Positions 48,748-63,523 of a DNA stretch of 64,000 nucleotides are shown one piece after another. This stretch comes from Pseudoalteromonas sp. R3 (lineage in GTDB: Bacteria; Pseudomonadota; Gammaproteobacteria; Enterobacterales; Alteromonadaceae), in the NCBI RefSeq assembly GCF_004014715.1, contig NZ_CP034835.1:4154001-4218000 (forward strand), in the 5' to 3' direction. The translations under genes were made by a program, and so were the position numbers. Under the pieces are notes generated by a model, which saw only the letters and a list, made by a program, of their open reading frames with translations, was not told where the DNA came from and did no database searches. How positions within the stretch are numbered: the stretch's first letter is position 1; each line of letters begins with the position of its first letter.

Positions 48748-48754
48748 GCGCAAC

Positions 48755-48769
48755 TGATAACTATTATCA
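48755..48769. promoter_or_regulatory. Fur box of the ECF sigma gene
   Basis: TGATAACTATTATCA matches 13 of 14 fixed positions of TGATAATnATTATCA. It is 45 bases before the GTG start. The remaining ~300 bases of this divergent region (48455-48754) hold the acylase promoter, which I could not place; an imperfect palindrome GACGATAAATCTCGTC at 48492-48507 lies there. Confidence 0.85.
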
Positions 48770-48813
48770 TTCGTTATAACGGATCTAAATCAAATACATC
48801 AGGAGAAATTACC

Positions 48814-49338
48814 GTGCCGCAGTCGCAAGAAAAGTGGTCAAATGTCATTGCAGAAAACGAAGCCAAGCTACTTGCTTATCTGAATAATATTCTGCGTTGC
48901 CCCTATCTCGCTGAGGATGCGTTACAAGATACCTTTATTCGCCTGTCTGGCATGTCAGCCTGTCAAAACTGCCAGGTTAAAAACTCCAAGAGTTTTTGCT
49001 ATCAGGTTGCCCGCAACATTGCTATCGATATGCTGCGTAAGCAGAGTCGGGAAAGTCTGGTTGATATGGAGTCCGTGCATGGCGAGCACTTTGATGATGA
49101 AGATTCCAACATTGAAACACGCTTCATTGATGAGCAAATGTCAGAGAAGGTAAACCACACGATTGCTAAGCTCTCAACACGTCACCAAAATGTGGTGAGC
49201 TTTTATCGAGATGGCCGATTAAAACAAAAAGAAATTGCTCAAATGTATTGTATTTCCCCAACCCTAGTTAACTTTCTGATTAAAGAGGCTATTCAGTCTT
49301 GCAAAACCGAGTTGGGGACGGCGCAGCTTACCCACTAA
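48814..49338 (+). CDS. ECF sigma factor, PvdS/FecI-like
   Basis: The 174-residue protein has region 2 (LLAYLNNILRCPYLAEDALQDTFIRL and the YQVARNIAIDMLRK block) and region 4 (LSTRHQNVVSFYRDGRLKQKEIAQ, then a helix-turn-helix), with no other domains. Such factors direct RNA polymerase to iron-starvation promoters. The start is GTG 48814, eight bases after AGGAG. No FecR/FpvR-type anti-sigma gene lies beside it and the receptor lacks a signalling domain, so control is probably by Fur at transcription, as in pvdS (whose partner is encoded elsewhere). Its likely targets are the siderophore operons of this window. Confidence 0.88.
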   Translation: MPQSQEKWSNVIAENEAKLLAYLNNILRCPYLAEDALQDTFIRLSGMSACQNCQVKNSKSFCYQVARNIAIDMLRKQSRESLVDMESVHGEHFDDEDSNIETRFIDEQMSEKVNHTIAKLSTRHQNVVSFYRDGRLKQKEIAQMYCISPTLVNFLIKEAIQSCKTELGTAQLTH

Positions 49339-49799
49339 TCAACAAGTTTGAGCTGCTGACGAGCGGTGAGTTTTGCCGAGATAAAATCAGCATGTGCTAC
49401 ATAGAGTAGACCTGCTATCTTCCTGACCATATGCTCTTCATGCGGGTCCAGGCGGCCATCGGCAAAAGCAACCAGCCACAGCAGCTCTATCACTTCTATG
49501 CGCTCAAGTTCACCGGTATGGTCATTTACGACCCGTACAAAGCGATGTAAATCTATGGCTTCATTGACCATGTCAATCGCCTGATCGCGGATCAGCTCAC
49601 TGGCCTGTGTTGAAATCCCACTGTGCTGAGTCAGCAGCCGAGCTATCATATGGCACTCATCAGCATGTACTTCACCGTCTGCACGCATAATCTCAACCAT
49701 CAGCGCCGCCAATGCGGTGGTAAAATCAGGCGCCTGATCTGAATCGGGTTGCTCAGCCAGGGTATTTATGAACTTTCTCAGTTGCGCAAACAAGTGCAC
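49335..49799 (-). CDS. TerB-family protein
   Basis: The 154-residue all-helical protein has two repeats of an acidic helix pair (VEIMRADGEVHADECHMIARLL and WLVAFADGRLDPHEEHMVRKIA), typical of the tellurite-resistance TerB fold with its metal-binding acidic residues. No signal peptide. The function of single-domain members is unknown; they are common as chromosomal genes without tellurite resistance. It converges on the sigma gene and the stops overlap by four bases. It marks the right edge of the siderophore locus. Confidence 0.8.
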   Translation of the reverse strand: MHLFAQLRKFINTLAEQPDSDQAPDFTTALAALMVEIMRADGEVHADECHMIARLLTQHSGISTQASELIRDQAIDMVNEAIDLHRFVRVVNDHTGELERIEVIELLWLVAFADGRLDPHEEHMVRKIAGLLYVAHADFISAKLTARQQLKLVD

Positions 49800-49853
49800 C
49801 TCCTAAATATGTTACACTTCTAGCAAGACGATAATGGATTAGCAGGTTTTTGT

Positions 49854-50243
49854 ATGCCACATTTCTTTTTTCAGGCAATCAAACAACAATGGCGGTTACC
49901 CCTTCTGGCCGTACTCTCTTTACTTGTCAGTGCCTGTAGTAGCTACACACCTCCGCCCAATGGCGTAGTCGAAAAGCTTTACGACTTCGATCACAAAGTG
50001 CACTACGAACAAATTAAGTATAATGACGACCATTACTATTTACAGATAAAATCAGATAGCTATCAGCACTTTTTGCAACAAAGTGTGTTTTTACTGAGGC
50101 ACAGCCAACGTTTGTGTCAGGGTCAGGTACCACAATTAGTGCTGATTGCGGGCGTTCAGAGCTTTGAGCGACTGCCCACTAATCCCAGGCCATATGAGCC
50201 TGACTTGCAAGTCGAAGTGCGCTGTGTGAAAAACCCGTTGTGA
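49854..50243 (+). CDS. Small lipoprotein of unknown function
   Basis: The 129-residue protein has a lipoprotein signal ending LLVSACSS (Cys at residue 28), so it would be anchored in the envelope. The mature part has two cysteines (QRLCQGQ, EVRCVKN) that could form a disulphide. I do not recognise the family. It is divergent from the TerB gene and ends in front of a hairpin. Confidence 0.75.
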   Translation: MPHFFFQAIKQQWRLPLLAVLSLLVSACSSYTPPPNGVVEKLYDFDHKVHYEQIKYNDDHYYLQIKSDSYQHFLQQSVFLLRHSQRLCQGQVPQLVLIAGVQSFERLPTNPRPYEPDLQVEVRCVKNPL

Positions 50244-50256
50244 TGCCACTCGCTCA

Positions 50257-50277
50257 GCTCAGTGCCTTGCACTGAGC
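50257..50277. terminator. Hairpin between converging genes
   Basis: GCTCAGTGC and GCACTGAGC form a perfect nine-base stem with loop CTT. There is no T-run. It sits between the stops of the lipoprotein and the secreted-protein genes. Confidence 0.6.
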
Positions 50278-50293
50278 CAGCAAGGTACCTATG

Positions 50294-50881
50294 TTAATCC
50301 TGATAACCCCAAGGCGCTTTCGGTGCCTGAACAGGTTTAGTCAAATCGAAATCAACTCTAAATTCACGCCCCTCTCTGACCAGACGATAGGTAAAGCGCT
50401 CATCGTAAATGTACATTTGCCAGGTGTTACCCACTGACTGTGGAATACCACGCTTTACAAATAACTCTTTGGAGTACTGATCCGCAGGAAAAGATTGCAC
50501 ATTGTTGTAGCCCGCGTCGACTGTATGGCCGCCGTACATAGTCGACTCATCATCACTGCCATCCTTATGACGGTGGTCGTGCTTCAGGCTCAGACCACTA
50601 CCTGTCTTGGTAATGATCCAGGTGCGCGAAGCATTTTGTCCTACATGAAACGGAATTTGCAGCTCTTGATCGTTACAACGACGCACATGCATGATCAGGC
50701 GAGCATCACTGAACGCACTGGGCCCTTGATTGTCAACTGTCACCTTACCTTCATACGCTTTACCACAATGTTGTTTGATTTGAGCAAAGAACGCATCATG
50801 CGTTGGGATAGAGACTAAAGGCGCCGGACGTGCCATGACTGTGCCACTGACCAGCAAAGCAGCTGCATAAACAAGTTTCAT
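50294..50881 (-). CDS. Secreted protein of unknown function
   Basis: ATG 50881, with AGGA eight bases upstream, gives 195 residues beginning with a signal peptide (LVYAAALLVSGTVMA); the open frame extends 20 codons further but that part overlaps the leu terminator. The mature part has two cysteines (KQHCGKA, VRRCNDQ), a SLKHDHRHKDGSDDE stretch and a Trp/Tyr-rich end. It looks like a soluble periplasmic or exported protein. I do not recognise a catalytic motif. It is not obviously linked to leucine or iron genes. Confidence 0.75.
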   Translation of the reverse strand: MKLVYAAALLVSGTVMARPAPLVSIPTHDAFFAQIKQHCGKAYEGKVTVDNQGPSAFSDARLIMHVRRCNDQELQIPFHVGQNASRTWIITKTGSGLSLKHDHRHKDGSDDESTMYGGHTVDAGYNNVQSFPADQYSKELFVKRGIPQSVGNTWQMYIYDERFTYRLVREGREFRVDFDLTKPVQAPKAPWGYQD

Positions 50882-50903
50882 ATCAATGTTCCTAAAAAAT
50901 AAT

Positions 50904-50936
50904 AAAGGCCGCAGCGTAATCCACTTAGCGGCCTTT
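50904..50936 (-). terminator. Terminator of the leu operon
   Basis: On the minus strand AAAGGCCGC pairs with GCGGCCTTT (nine bases) and is followed by ATTATTTTTT. It lies 27 bases after the leuD stop and just upstream of the secreted-protein gene. Confidence 0.85.
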
Positions 50937-50962
50937 GCCAATTAAATGCGGTGATCAAACAG

Positions 50963-51562
50963 CTACTGCCACGGACGTGCAACCTGAAGCTGTTGTTCAA
51001 ACGCATCTATTTGGACGTTTAATTGCTCGGTCTCACCGATAAAGTCCAGTCCACTGAGAAGTCGCGCTTTAATGTCCGAGCGAACATCAAATGCAATCGG
51101 GGCAAAGTATTCACTGCGCAGTTGCTGCTCTGCTAAGTCAACTTCAATCTGAATATCTGCCTGGCGCTCACACAAGCCAAACAAGCTATCCAAAGTGCTC
51201 GCAGGCAAGCTAATACAAAGCATCTGATTATTACCGCAGTTATTGAAAAAGATATCGGCAAAACTCTGTGCCAAAATCACGGTAAAGCCATACTGTTTCA
51301 ACGCCCACGGCGCGTGTTCCCGAGAAGAACCACAGCCAAAGTTATCCCGTGTCAGCAACACGCTGGCACCCTGATATTGCGGCGCATTAAGAATAAAGTC
51401 CGGATCCGGCTCGCCCTGTTCTGTGTAGCGCCAGTCGTAAAAGAGTGCCTTATCAAACCCTTCTCTGCTGGTTGAGGTTAAAAATTGCTTCGGAATGATC
51501 TGATCCGTGTCGACATTGTTTTTATCCAGCGGTGCCAGTAGTCCGCGGTGAAATACGCTCAT
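50963..51562 (-). CDS. leuD: 3-isopropylmalate dehydratase small subunit
   Basis: The 199-residue protein has the small-subunit signature [20 protein letters not shown] and forms a heterodimer with LeuC to isomerise 2- to 3-isopropylmalate in leucine synthesis. Length is that of E. coli LeuD (201). Its ATG overlaps the leuC stop (ATGA), so the two subunits are translationally coupled. Last gene of the operon. Confidence 0.97.
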   Translation of the reverse strand: MSVFHRGLLAPLDKNNVDTDQIIPKQFLTSTSREGFDKALFYDWRYTEQGEPDPDFILNAPQYQGASVLLTRDNFGCGSSREHAPWALKQYGFTVILAQSFADIFFNNCGNNQMLCISLPASTLDSLFGLCERQADIQIEVDLAEQQLRSEYFAPIAFDVRSDIKARLLSGLDFIGETEQLNVQIDAFEQQLQVARPWQ

Positions 51563-52962
51563 GCCTGCTCTCCTTGAATATCGGTAAAGTGACCCGCAAT
51601 TGCCGCGGCTGCTGCCATCGCAGGGCTCACTAAATGAGTTCTGCCACCGCGCCCCTGGCGTCCTTCAAAGTTTCGGTTTGAGGTTGATGCACAGCGTTTA
51701 CCCATCCCCAGGCGATCATCATTCATCGCCAGGCACATAGAGCAACCCGGTTCACGCCACTCAAAGCCTGCCGCCATAAAAATATCCGCAAGGCCCTCTT
51801 GTTCGGCCTGCTGCTTGACCAGACCAGAACCAGGTACAATCAAAGCTTCAACGCCACTGGCAACCTGTTTACCCGCCACAACCTGAGCGGCGGCACGCAA
51901 GTCTTCAATACGGCTATTAGTACACGAGCCTATAAACACCGTATCTACCTTCGCATCGGTCAATTTCTGACCCGCACGCAGGCCCATGTAACGCAGCGCA
52001 CTGCGCATGGCTTCGGCCTTGATTAGATCCGGCTCAGTTTCCGGATCCGGAATAACTTCATCAATCCCGATCACTTGCTCGGGGCTGGTACCCCAGGTTA
52101 CCTGCGGCTGGATCTCGTCGGCGCTGATGATCACTTCGCTGTCGAAGACAGCATCAGGATCGGAATGCAAGGTTTGCCAATAGGCCACAGCCTGTTCAAA
52201 GTCTTTTCCCTGCGGTGCGAAAGGACGGCCTTTGAGATAATCGTAAGTGGTCTGATCCGGGGCGATCAGTCCAGCCTTCGCGCCCATCTCAATGCTCATG
52301 TTACACAATGTCATGCGCGCTTCCATCGATAAAGCCTCAATGGCCGTGCCACAAAACTCCGCCACAAAACCGGTGCCACCGGCCGTGCCAAGTTTACCGA
52401 TCACGGCCATGATCAGATCCTTCGCCGTGACTGTGGGTCGCAGCGTGCCAGTGATCTCTATTTTCAGTGATCTGGCTTTCTTCTGCTGAAGTGTCTGAGT
52501 GGCCAGTACATGCTCCACTTCAGAGGTACCGATGCCATGAGCCAGCGCCCCAAAAGCCCCGTGCGTCGAGGTGTGGCTGTCGCCACAAACTATGGTTGTG
52601 CCTGGCAATGTGATCCCCTGTTCAGGCCCCATCACATGCACAATGCCCTGATTCACAGAGTTCAGATCATAAAGTTCAATGCCGAATTCCTGACAGTTCT
52701 GTGCCAGTGCCTGAAGCTGATTCTTGCTGACCTCACTTGCTGCATCGATAGAGCGGCTTTTGGTCGACACATTGTGATCCATGGTCGCAAAGGTTTTATG
52801 CGGACAGCGCACTGTACGGTTCTTTTCACGCAGGCCAGCAAACGCCTGAGGTGAGGTGACTTCATGCACCAGGTGCCTGTCGATATACAGTAAATCGGTT
52901 TGCTCGTTAATACTGGCGACCACATGCGCCTGCCAGATTTTGTCGTATAATGTGTGTGCCAC
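51559..52962 (-). CDS. leuC: 3-isopropylmalate dehydratase large subunit
   Basis: The 467-residue aconitase-family protein has the [4Fe-4S] ligands in [13 protein letters not shown] and [11 protein letters not shown], and the substrate block [26 protein letters not shown]. With LeuD it makes 3-isopropylmalate. Length matches E. coli LeuC (466). It is 32 bases after leuB. Its iron-sulphur cluster makes it sensitive to iron supply, but nothing shows that the operon is under Fur. Confidence 0.97.
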   Translation of the reverse strand: MAHTLYDKIWQAHVVASINEQTDLLYIDRHLVHEVTSPQAFAGLREKNRTVRCPHKTFATMDHNVSTKSRSIDAASEVSKNQLQALAQNCQEFGIELYDLNSVNQGIVHVMGPEQGITLPGTTIVCGDSHTSTHGAFGALAHGIGTSEVEHVLATQTLQQKKARSLKIEITGTLRPTVTAKDLIMAVIGKLGTAGGTGFVAEFCGTAIEALSMEARMTLCNMSIEMGAKAGLIAPDQTTYDYLKGRPFAPQGKDFEQAVAYWQTLHSDPDAVFDSEVIISADEIQPQVTWGTSPEQVIGIDEVIPDPETEPDLIKAEAMRSALRYMGLRAGQKLTDAKVDTVFIGSCTNSRIEDLRAAAQVVAGKQVASGVEALIVPGSGLVKQQAEQEGLADIFMAAGFEWREPGCSMCLAMNDDRLGMGKRCASTSNRNFEGRQGRGGRTHLVSPAMAAAAAIAGHFTDIQGEQA

Positions 52963-52994
52963 TTGCTACATCCTGTTGTTAATCTGAGATCAGG

Positions 52995-55615
<2,621 letters not shown>

Positions 55616-55638
55616 ACCTGATGTCCTCGTTTAAGCAT

Positions 55639-55664
55639 AAAAAAACCCCGCACAATGTGCGGGG
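55639..55664 (-). terminator. leu attenuator terminator
   Basis: On the minus strand CCCCGCAC-ATT-GTGCGGGG is followed by seven T. It lies between the leuL stop and leuA, the position of an attenuator that leucine supply would control. Confidence 0.9.
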
Positions 55665-55692
55665 TTTATCGTATTGCTGCCCTTACGCGCAA

Positions 55693-55758
55693 CTACGCCC
55701 CGCTCTTACAGCTAAGCAGTAAGAGGTTAAGCAATAGTGACAACGTAATAATTTGCAT
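55693..55758 (-). CDS. leuL: leu operon leader peptide
   Basis: A 21-residue frame, MQIITLSLLLNLLLLSCKSGA, has eight leucines in ten positions. It is followed 29 bases later by a strong hairpin with a T-run and then leuA. Stalling of the ribosome at these codons when charged Leu-tRNA is low would favour an antiterminator, as in enterobacterial leuL. AGGA is 11 bases upstream. The frame is too short for usual gene callers. Confidence 0.85.
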   Translation of the reverse strand: MQIITLSLLLNLLLLSCKSGA

Positions 55759-55865
55759 ATGGGCATTGGTCCTGTTGATGAATTGCCTATGTTTTAACAT
55801 GGTCAAAAACTTCAGATCAAGCATATTTATTTCACAAAAGTCGATTTATAGCACAACATAAAGAA

Positions 55866-56277
55866 ACTTTAATTCCCATTAAATAACAATAAAGGCACTT
55901 TAATACCCAAAGTCTAAGGTCATTAGAAATTGAACGCATGAGAGTCTGAAACTAGGGTGATTTAAATTTATTGAAAATAGGGGCAATTATTTTGTTAATC
56001 TCCGTAAAAGCACTGAGTTTGCAGTGCCTGCGGCTTGTTCGAACAGCAACTCATGCTACATCCGACTCCGCTCTTGCTTTGTCGTTGTTCTGAGGTTGAA
56101 CCAGGCCCGACTCGTAAGTGTGTTTGGTAAGGAGCCAATGTCATGCACTTGATGTGGCCTTTTGGTAGATCCCGCATCCAGTGCGCGGTGACGGTAGTGT
56201 AGACCTGTTTGAATGGAGAAATGTCGGCGTTATCAACTAAAAAATCTTTGAGCTAAAACGCACATAGCAAAAAAGCC
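55866..56277. other. Gene-poor region between the leu operon and the IS630 element
   Basis: About 410 bases with no convincing gene. A 60-codon frame on the minus strand (55995-56177) has no ribosome-binding site, no family likeness and a Cys/Lys/Gln-rich composition unlike real proteins; I regard it as chance or remnant. The AT-rich first part (55759-55980) would hold the leu promoter: a TTGACC is present on the minus strand but its -10 is unclear. Confidence 0.5.
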
Positions 56278-56295
56278 TAATACCATTTTGACTAA

Positions 56296-56811
56296 TTAAC
56301 TGGTCAGATTTATCCAGTCCCTAAAGCACAATGATTTCACCCTGTCAGCACATGAGATAAACGCATTCCATGCTTCGCTGACCTGATCCAGAATGCCATC
56401 GTAGTTTGCAAAGGTTCTGTTTGATAACTTATGTTGTCTGAGCCAACTCCACACTTGTTCTATGGGGTTTAACTCTGGAGAATAAGGTGGCAGCCTAATG
56501 ATCACTACATTCTCCAGGCCTTTTACCAAACCATCTTTGAAGTGCCAGGCTGCGCGATCCATGACGACCACAGCCATTCTTCCTGGTTGAGTCCTTTGTG
56601 ATATTTGCTCCAGGTGAGAATACATGACTTCTTTATTCACTATAGGTGAGATGAGTGCTTCTGTTTCACCAGTTGTTGGACACACTGCACCAAATAGATA
56701 GGCATATTCGAATTGTTGCTGCTTTACAACTCTTGGACGTGAGCTTTTTTCAGCCCAAACTTTTGTTGTTGAAGTTTGCTGACCAAATCGTGCTTCGTCC
56801 TGAAACCACAC
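56296..56811 (-). CDS. IS630 transposase, C-terminal part (DDE domain)
   Basis: The 171-residue frame begins MWFQDEARFGQQ (first catalytic Asp) and includes VVVMDRAAWHF (second Asp) and PPYSPELNPIEQVWSWLR (the catalytic Glu block), the IS630 DDE core. The ATG is internal: in this frame the coding sequence continues upstream to about 56880 (NFELETILHTPGHLLPERID), where it meets the first frame at TTTTAAAAAAC. The full transposase would be about 345 residues, made either by frameshifting or from a gene with an indel. Confidence 0.85.
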   Translation of the reverse strand: MWFQDEARFGQQTSTTKVWAEKSSRPRVVKQQQFEYAYLFGAVCPTTGETEALISPIVNKEVMYSHLEQISQRTQPGRMAVVVMDRAAWHFKDGLVKGLENVVIIRLPPYSPELNPIEQVWSWLRQHKLSNRTFANYDGILDQVSEAWNAFISCADRVKSLCFRDWINLTS

Positions 56812-56821
56812 ATCAATGCGT

Positions 56822-57337
56822 TCAGGAAGCAGGTGTCCCGGGGTGTGAAGGATCGTTTCCAGCTCGAAGTTTTTTAAAAGCTTCTTGGTGAGCCTGGTTT
56901 CCTTTAGGGTGTATTGACCGGCTGCTGATCCATGAGAAGTTTTGTCTTTTCAACAATCTGTGAACGGCTGATAACTCGTATTCTATGTGAAAAGACTCAG
57001 ATATATACTGCTGAATATCTTCTAGTGTTAGCCGACCACCTTCCGTGCGGTCTATAGAGTCGAGTACATATGCTTTAAGCTGCTTCAGTTGTGCACCACC
57101 CAGTTTGCAAGGACGGCCCGAGCGAGGCAGGTCTTCCAGGCCCTCTAATCCATAATCGAGATAGTCTTTGACCCATTTGTTCACGCTAGTACGACTGACC
57201 TTCAGGTATTCAGCAATCTGATAGCGAGATTTACCTTCAAAGAAATGAGCCAGTGCGAGTATACGCACTTTCTTTCTTGGGTCTTTAGTCTGTTTGGAGA
57301 GCTTAATAAATTCAGAGGGCTGCAAAATCACTATCAC
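56822..57337 (-). CDS. IS630 transposase, N-terminal part (helix-turn-helix)
   Basis: The 171-residue frame has a helix-turn-helix (GKSRYQIAEYLKVSRTSVNKWV) and a winged-helix region (GGRLTLEDIQQYISESF, YELSAVHRLLKRQNFSW) of an IS630 transposase. After HQEAFKK the frame becomes unrelated (LRAGNDPSHPGTPAS); the natural continuation lies in another frame after a run of six A. No catalytic residue is in this part. Confidence 0.85.
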   Translation of the reverse strand: MIVILQPSEFIKLSKQTKDPRKKVRILALAHFFEGKSRYQIAEYLKVSRTSVNKWVKDYLDYGLEGLEDLPRSGRPCKLGGAQLKQLKAYVLDSIDRTEGGRLTLEDIQQYISESFHIEYELSAVHRLLKRQNFSWISSRSIHPKGNQAHQEAFKKLRAGNDPSHPGTPAS

Positions 57338-57489
57338 AATGATGAAAATTGGATTTTGATATTAGATCATAAATTTAATCAAATTGGTATTAAGTGCAAA
57401 GTACAATGACAGCGAGCAACGTGAGTGCATTTACTTTGCGCAAGGTGAAATAAGCCATTTTAGAGAACGCAGACCTATTCCACCATCCA

Positions 57490-57599
57490 ACCCAGCTTCA
57501 TGGATGAATAGGCGATGCTATTCTATCTACAGCTTCAGCTCATCAGCACTTTCTTAATCACACATAGCAAAAAACCCGCTGCATTGCTGCAACGGGTTT
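57490..57599. repeat. Direct repeat, copy A (rrn terminator unit)
   Basis: 110 bases starting ACCCAGCTTCATGGATGAAT and ending with the rrn terminator. It is repeated at 57807-57916 with one difference (agctTcag / agctAcag). Confidence 0.9.
57569..57599 (-). terminator. Second rrn terminator (repeat copy A)
   Basis: Same hairpin as at 57886: AACCCGTTGCA-GCAA-TGCAGCGGGTT on the minus strand with a T-run behind it. Confidence 0.8.
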
Positions 57600-57666
57600 G
57601 ACGTACATGGAAGTACTAATGTCGATGATATTCATGGATGAATGTCTTTCATCGACCTACTTATAA

Positions 57667-57693
57667 GGCCCTGGCGATGTCCTACTTTCACAT
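57667..57693 (-). pseudogene. 5S rRNA 3'-end remnant
   Basis: The sequence ccctggcgatgtcctacttt and the following cacatgg repeat the 3' end of the 5S gene at 57930 with two changes, then diverge completely. With the terminator repeats it shows a decayed second 5S unit. The rest of 57600-57806 is short GC-mixed spacer with no gene. Confidence 0.6.
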
Positions 57694-57806
57694 GGACGAA
57701 ATGAGACCGAAGCAACGCTTCGCAGCTCATTGAGATGAGCGCAAGGACCCACATGGATGTGGGGAAGTAGAATAATGCAGGAGCAATTATCGAGATGCGC
57801 GATGGG

Positions 57807-57916
57807 ACCCAGCTTCATGGATGAATAGGCGATGCTATTCTATCTACAGCTACAGCTCATCAGCACTTTCTTAATCACACATAGCAAAAAACCCGCTGCA
57901 TTGCTGCAACGGGTTT
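57807..57916. repeat. Direct repeat, copy B (rrn terminator unit)
   Basis: Second copy of the 110-base unit of 57490-57599, directly behind the intact 5S gene. The spacing between copies is 317 bases. Confidence 0.9.
57886..57916 (-). terminator. rrn operon terminator
   Basis: On the minus strand an 11-base stem AACCCGTTGCA / TGCAGCGGGTT with one G-T pair closes a GCAA tetraloop and is followed by T6. It lies 12 bases past the 5S 3' end. Confidence 0.9.
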
Positions 57917-57927
57917 CTTTTATTAGG

Positions 57928-58045
57928 AGCTTGGCAATGTCCTACTTTCACATGGGAAACCCCACACTATCATCGGCGCTATTTCGTTTCACTACTGAGT
58001 TCGGCATGGAGTCAGGTGGTTCCAAAACGCTATGGTTACCAAGCA
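57928..58045 (-). rRNA. rrf: 5S ribosomal RNA
   Basis: The complement begins TGCTTGGTAACCATAGCG and contains the universal CCGAACTCAG and GAAAGTAGGAC blocks; the two ends (GCTTGG / CCAAGC) pair. About 118 bases, the normal size. It follows the 23S gene with a 182-base spacer that holds no tRNA. Confidence 0.95.
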
Positions 58046-58227
58046 AATTCTTTCGTGCAAATGGTTAATGACATCGCGCTGTGTGCGAGCATTTCATTTG
58101 CGCAAGGTGAACTGATTTCTCATTAGAGCTCATCTATTCACAGTGCTTAAATTCGGAAAGCGTATTAAATTCTTTCGTCTACTTTATTTCTTAACTTCTA
58201 ACAAACAAAACCACTTTGGCGTTGTAT

Positions 58228-61107
<2,880 letters not shown>

Positions 61108-61385
61108 ATACAACCCGAAGTGGTTTATTACTTTGAGGTGTATGTGTCAAAGACAGTTTTAACTTCGCCAGAAGTTAAGTAATACTAAAGTAGACGCTAA
61201 TTAATCAAAGAATGATTAATCGGCATTTTTCTTTCGAAAACTCTATAGAACAACAATTTTCATTGTCATTCCGAGAATTTAATATCAGCTTTCCAAATTT
61301 TTAAAGAGCAATATTACTCAGTAAGCAAGCTTACCAAGCAACAATCATCTGTGTGGACACTTCGAACAAATCAGTTCTAAGTCGA
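61108..61385 (-). other. 16S-23S spacer without tRNA
   Basis: 278 bases. No tRNA cloverleaf or T-loop motif is visible. A boxA antitermination site TGCTCTTTAAAAAT is at 61297-61310, and the 3' arm of the 16S processing stem is at about 61335-61380. Confidence 0.8.
61297..61310 (-). promoter_or_regulatory. boxA antitermination site in the spacer
   Basis: TGCTCTTTAAAAAT on the minus strand is the rrn boxA element bound by the Nus factors. Confidence 0.85.
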
Positions 61386-62918
<1,533 letters not shown>

Positions 62919-63125
62919 AAAGTTTTTTGAAACCAAAGTTTCGTGCTCATTGAATTCTGATTTTGATACCTTTCGGTATCGAATTGACTGTGCTGAATAA
63001 ACTATGTTTATTCCGTTGGTCACTCAGCTCAATTGAGACTCTAAATTTGTTTGCGTCATCTAGCGAACTAGAATCTGCTGTTAGAACTCAATCTGTACGA
63101 GTGCCCACACAGATGATTGCTTCAT

Positions 63126-63139
63126 ATTTTTAAAGAACA
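63126..63139 (-). promoter_or_regulatory. boxA in the rrn leader
   Basis: TGTTCTTTAAAAAT on the minus strand, about 210 bases ahead of 16S. Just downstream GCAATCATCTGTGTGGGCAC pairs with the 3' flank of 16S (about 61345-61365), forming the 16S processing stem. The rest of the leader (62919-63331) holds no gene. Confidence 0.85.
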
Positions 63140-63331
63140 TAATCCGGTTACCCGGTGTAACTAACCTTAGTTAGTTACCGCAGCCTTGCTGCGAAGTGGA
63201 GCGCCATATTAACCGCTTCACTTTTAAAGTCAACTAGAAAATTTAATTTTTCTTAATTAAGCTTTCCGTTTGGCTTTCCCTTCACTTGGCTTGTTGCTTT
63301 TCAGCGTTGTGCCCCGTGTCGGTGGATGCGC

Positions 63332-63359
63332 ATTATAGGGAAATCGAAACCCAGCGCAA
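63332..63359 (-). promoter_or_regulatory. rrnP1: rrn P1 promoter
   Basis: On the minus strand TTGCGC, 16 bases, TATAAT, then GCGCATCC, the GC-rich discriminator of growth-rate-controlled rrn P1 promoters. An AT-rich stretch upstream (TTTTCTTCAAAAAA) could be an UP element. It is about 410 bases before 16S. Confidence 0.88.
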
Positions 63360-63523
63360 CCCCTTTTTTGAAGAAAAGTGAGAAAAACGGTGCGTTCGGA
63401 CAAAAACACAACGAAAAGCTCATTTATTCACCTTTACTTCTAGAGTTTTCCTCAATTTCTGTACAAAACACATCTTTTTATACAGAATTCCCGCAGGATT
63501 TATGTAATTAAAATAGGAAAATC

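Larger units (their letters stand above)
56281..57389 (-). mobile_element. IS630-family insertion sequence
   Basis: An element of about 1.1 kb holding a two-part DDE transposase. Its ends, TACCATTTTGACTAAT at the left and ATTTAATCAAATTGGTA at the right, form an imperfect inverted repeat of about 20 bases and are flanked by TA, the target of this family. It lies between the leu operon and the 3' side of the rrn operon. Its ends resemble those of the MITE at 34882. Confidence 0.85.

Noticed and set aside
48455..48754. PvdS-like promoter (TAAAT-N16-CGT) ahead of the acylase operon
   Set aside because: Two CGTC sites exist on the minus strand but neither has a TAAAT-like element at the right distance.
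55995..56177. 60-codon minus-strand frame between the leu operon and the IS
   Set aside because: No ribosome-binding site, no recognisable family, odd composition; treated as chance or remnant.
61108..61385. tRNA gene in the 16S-23S spacer
   Set aside because: The spacer contains no T-loop or cloverleaf pattern and is short; boxA and processing-stem sequences explain most of it.
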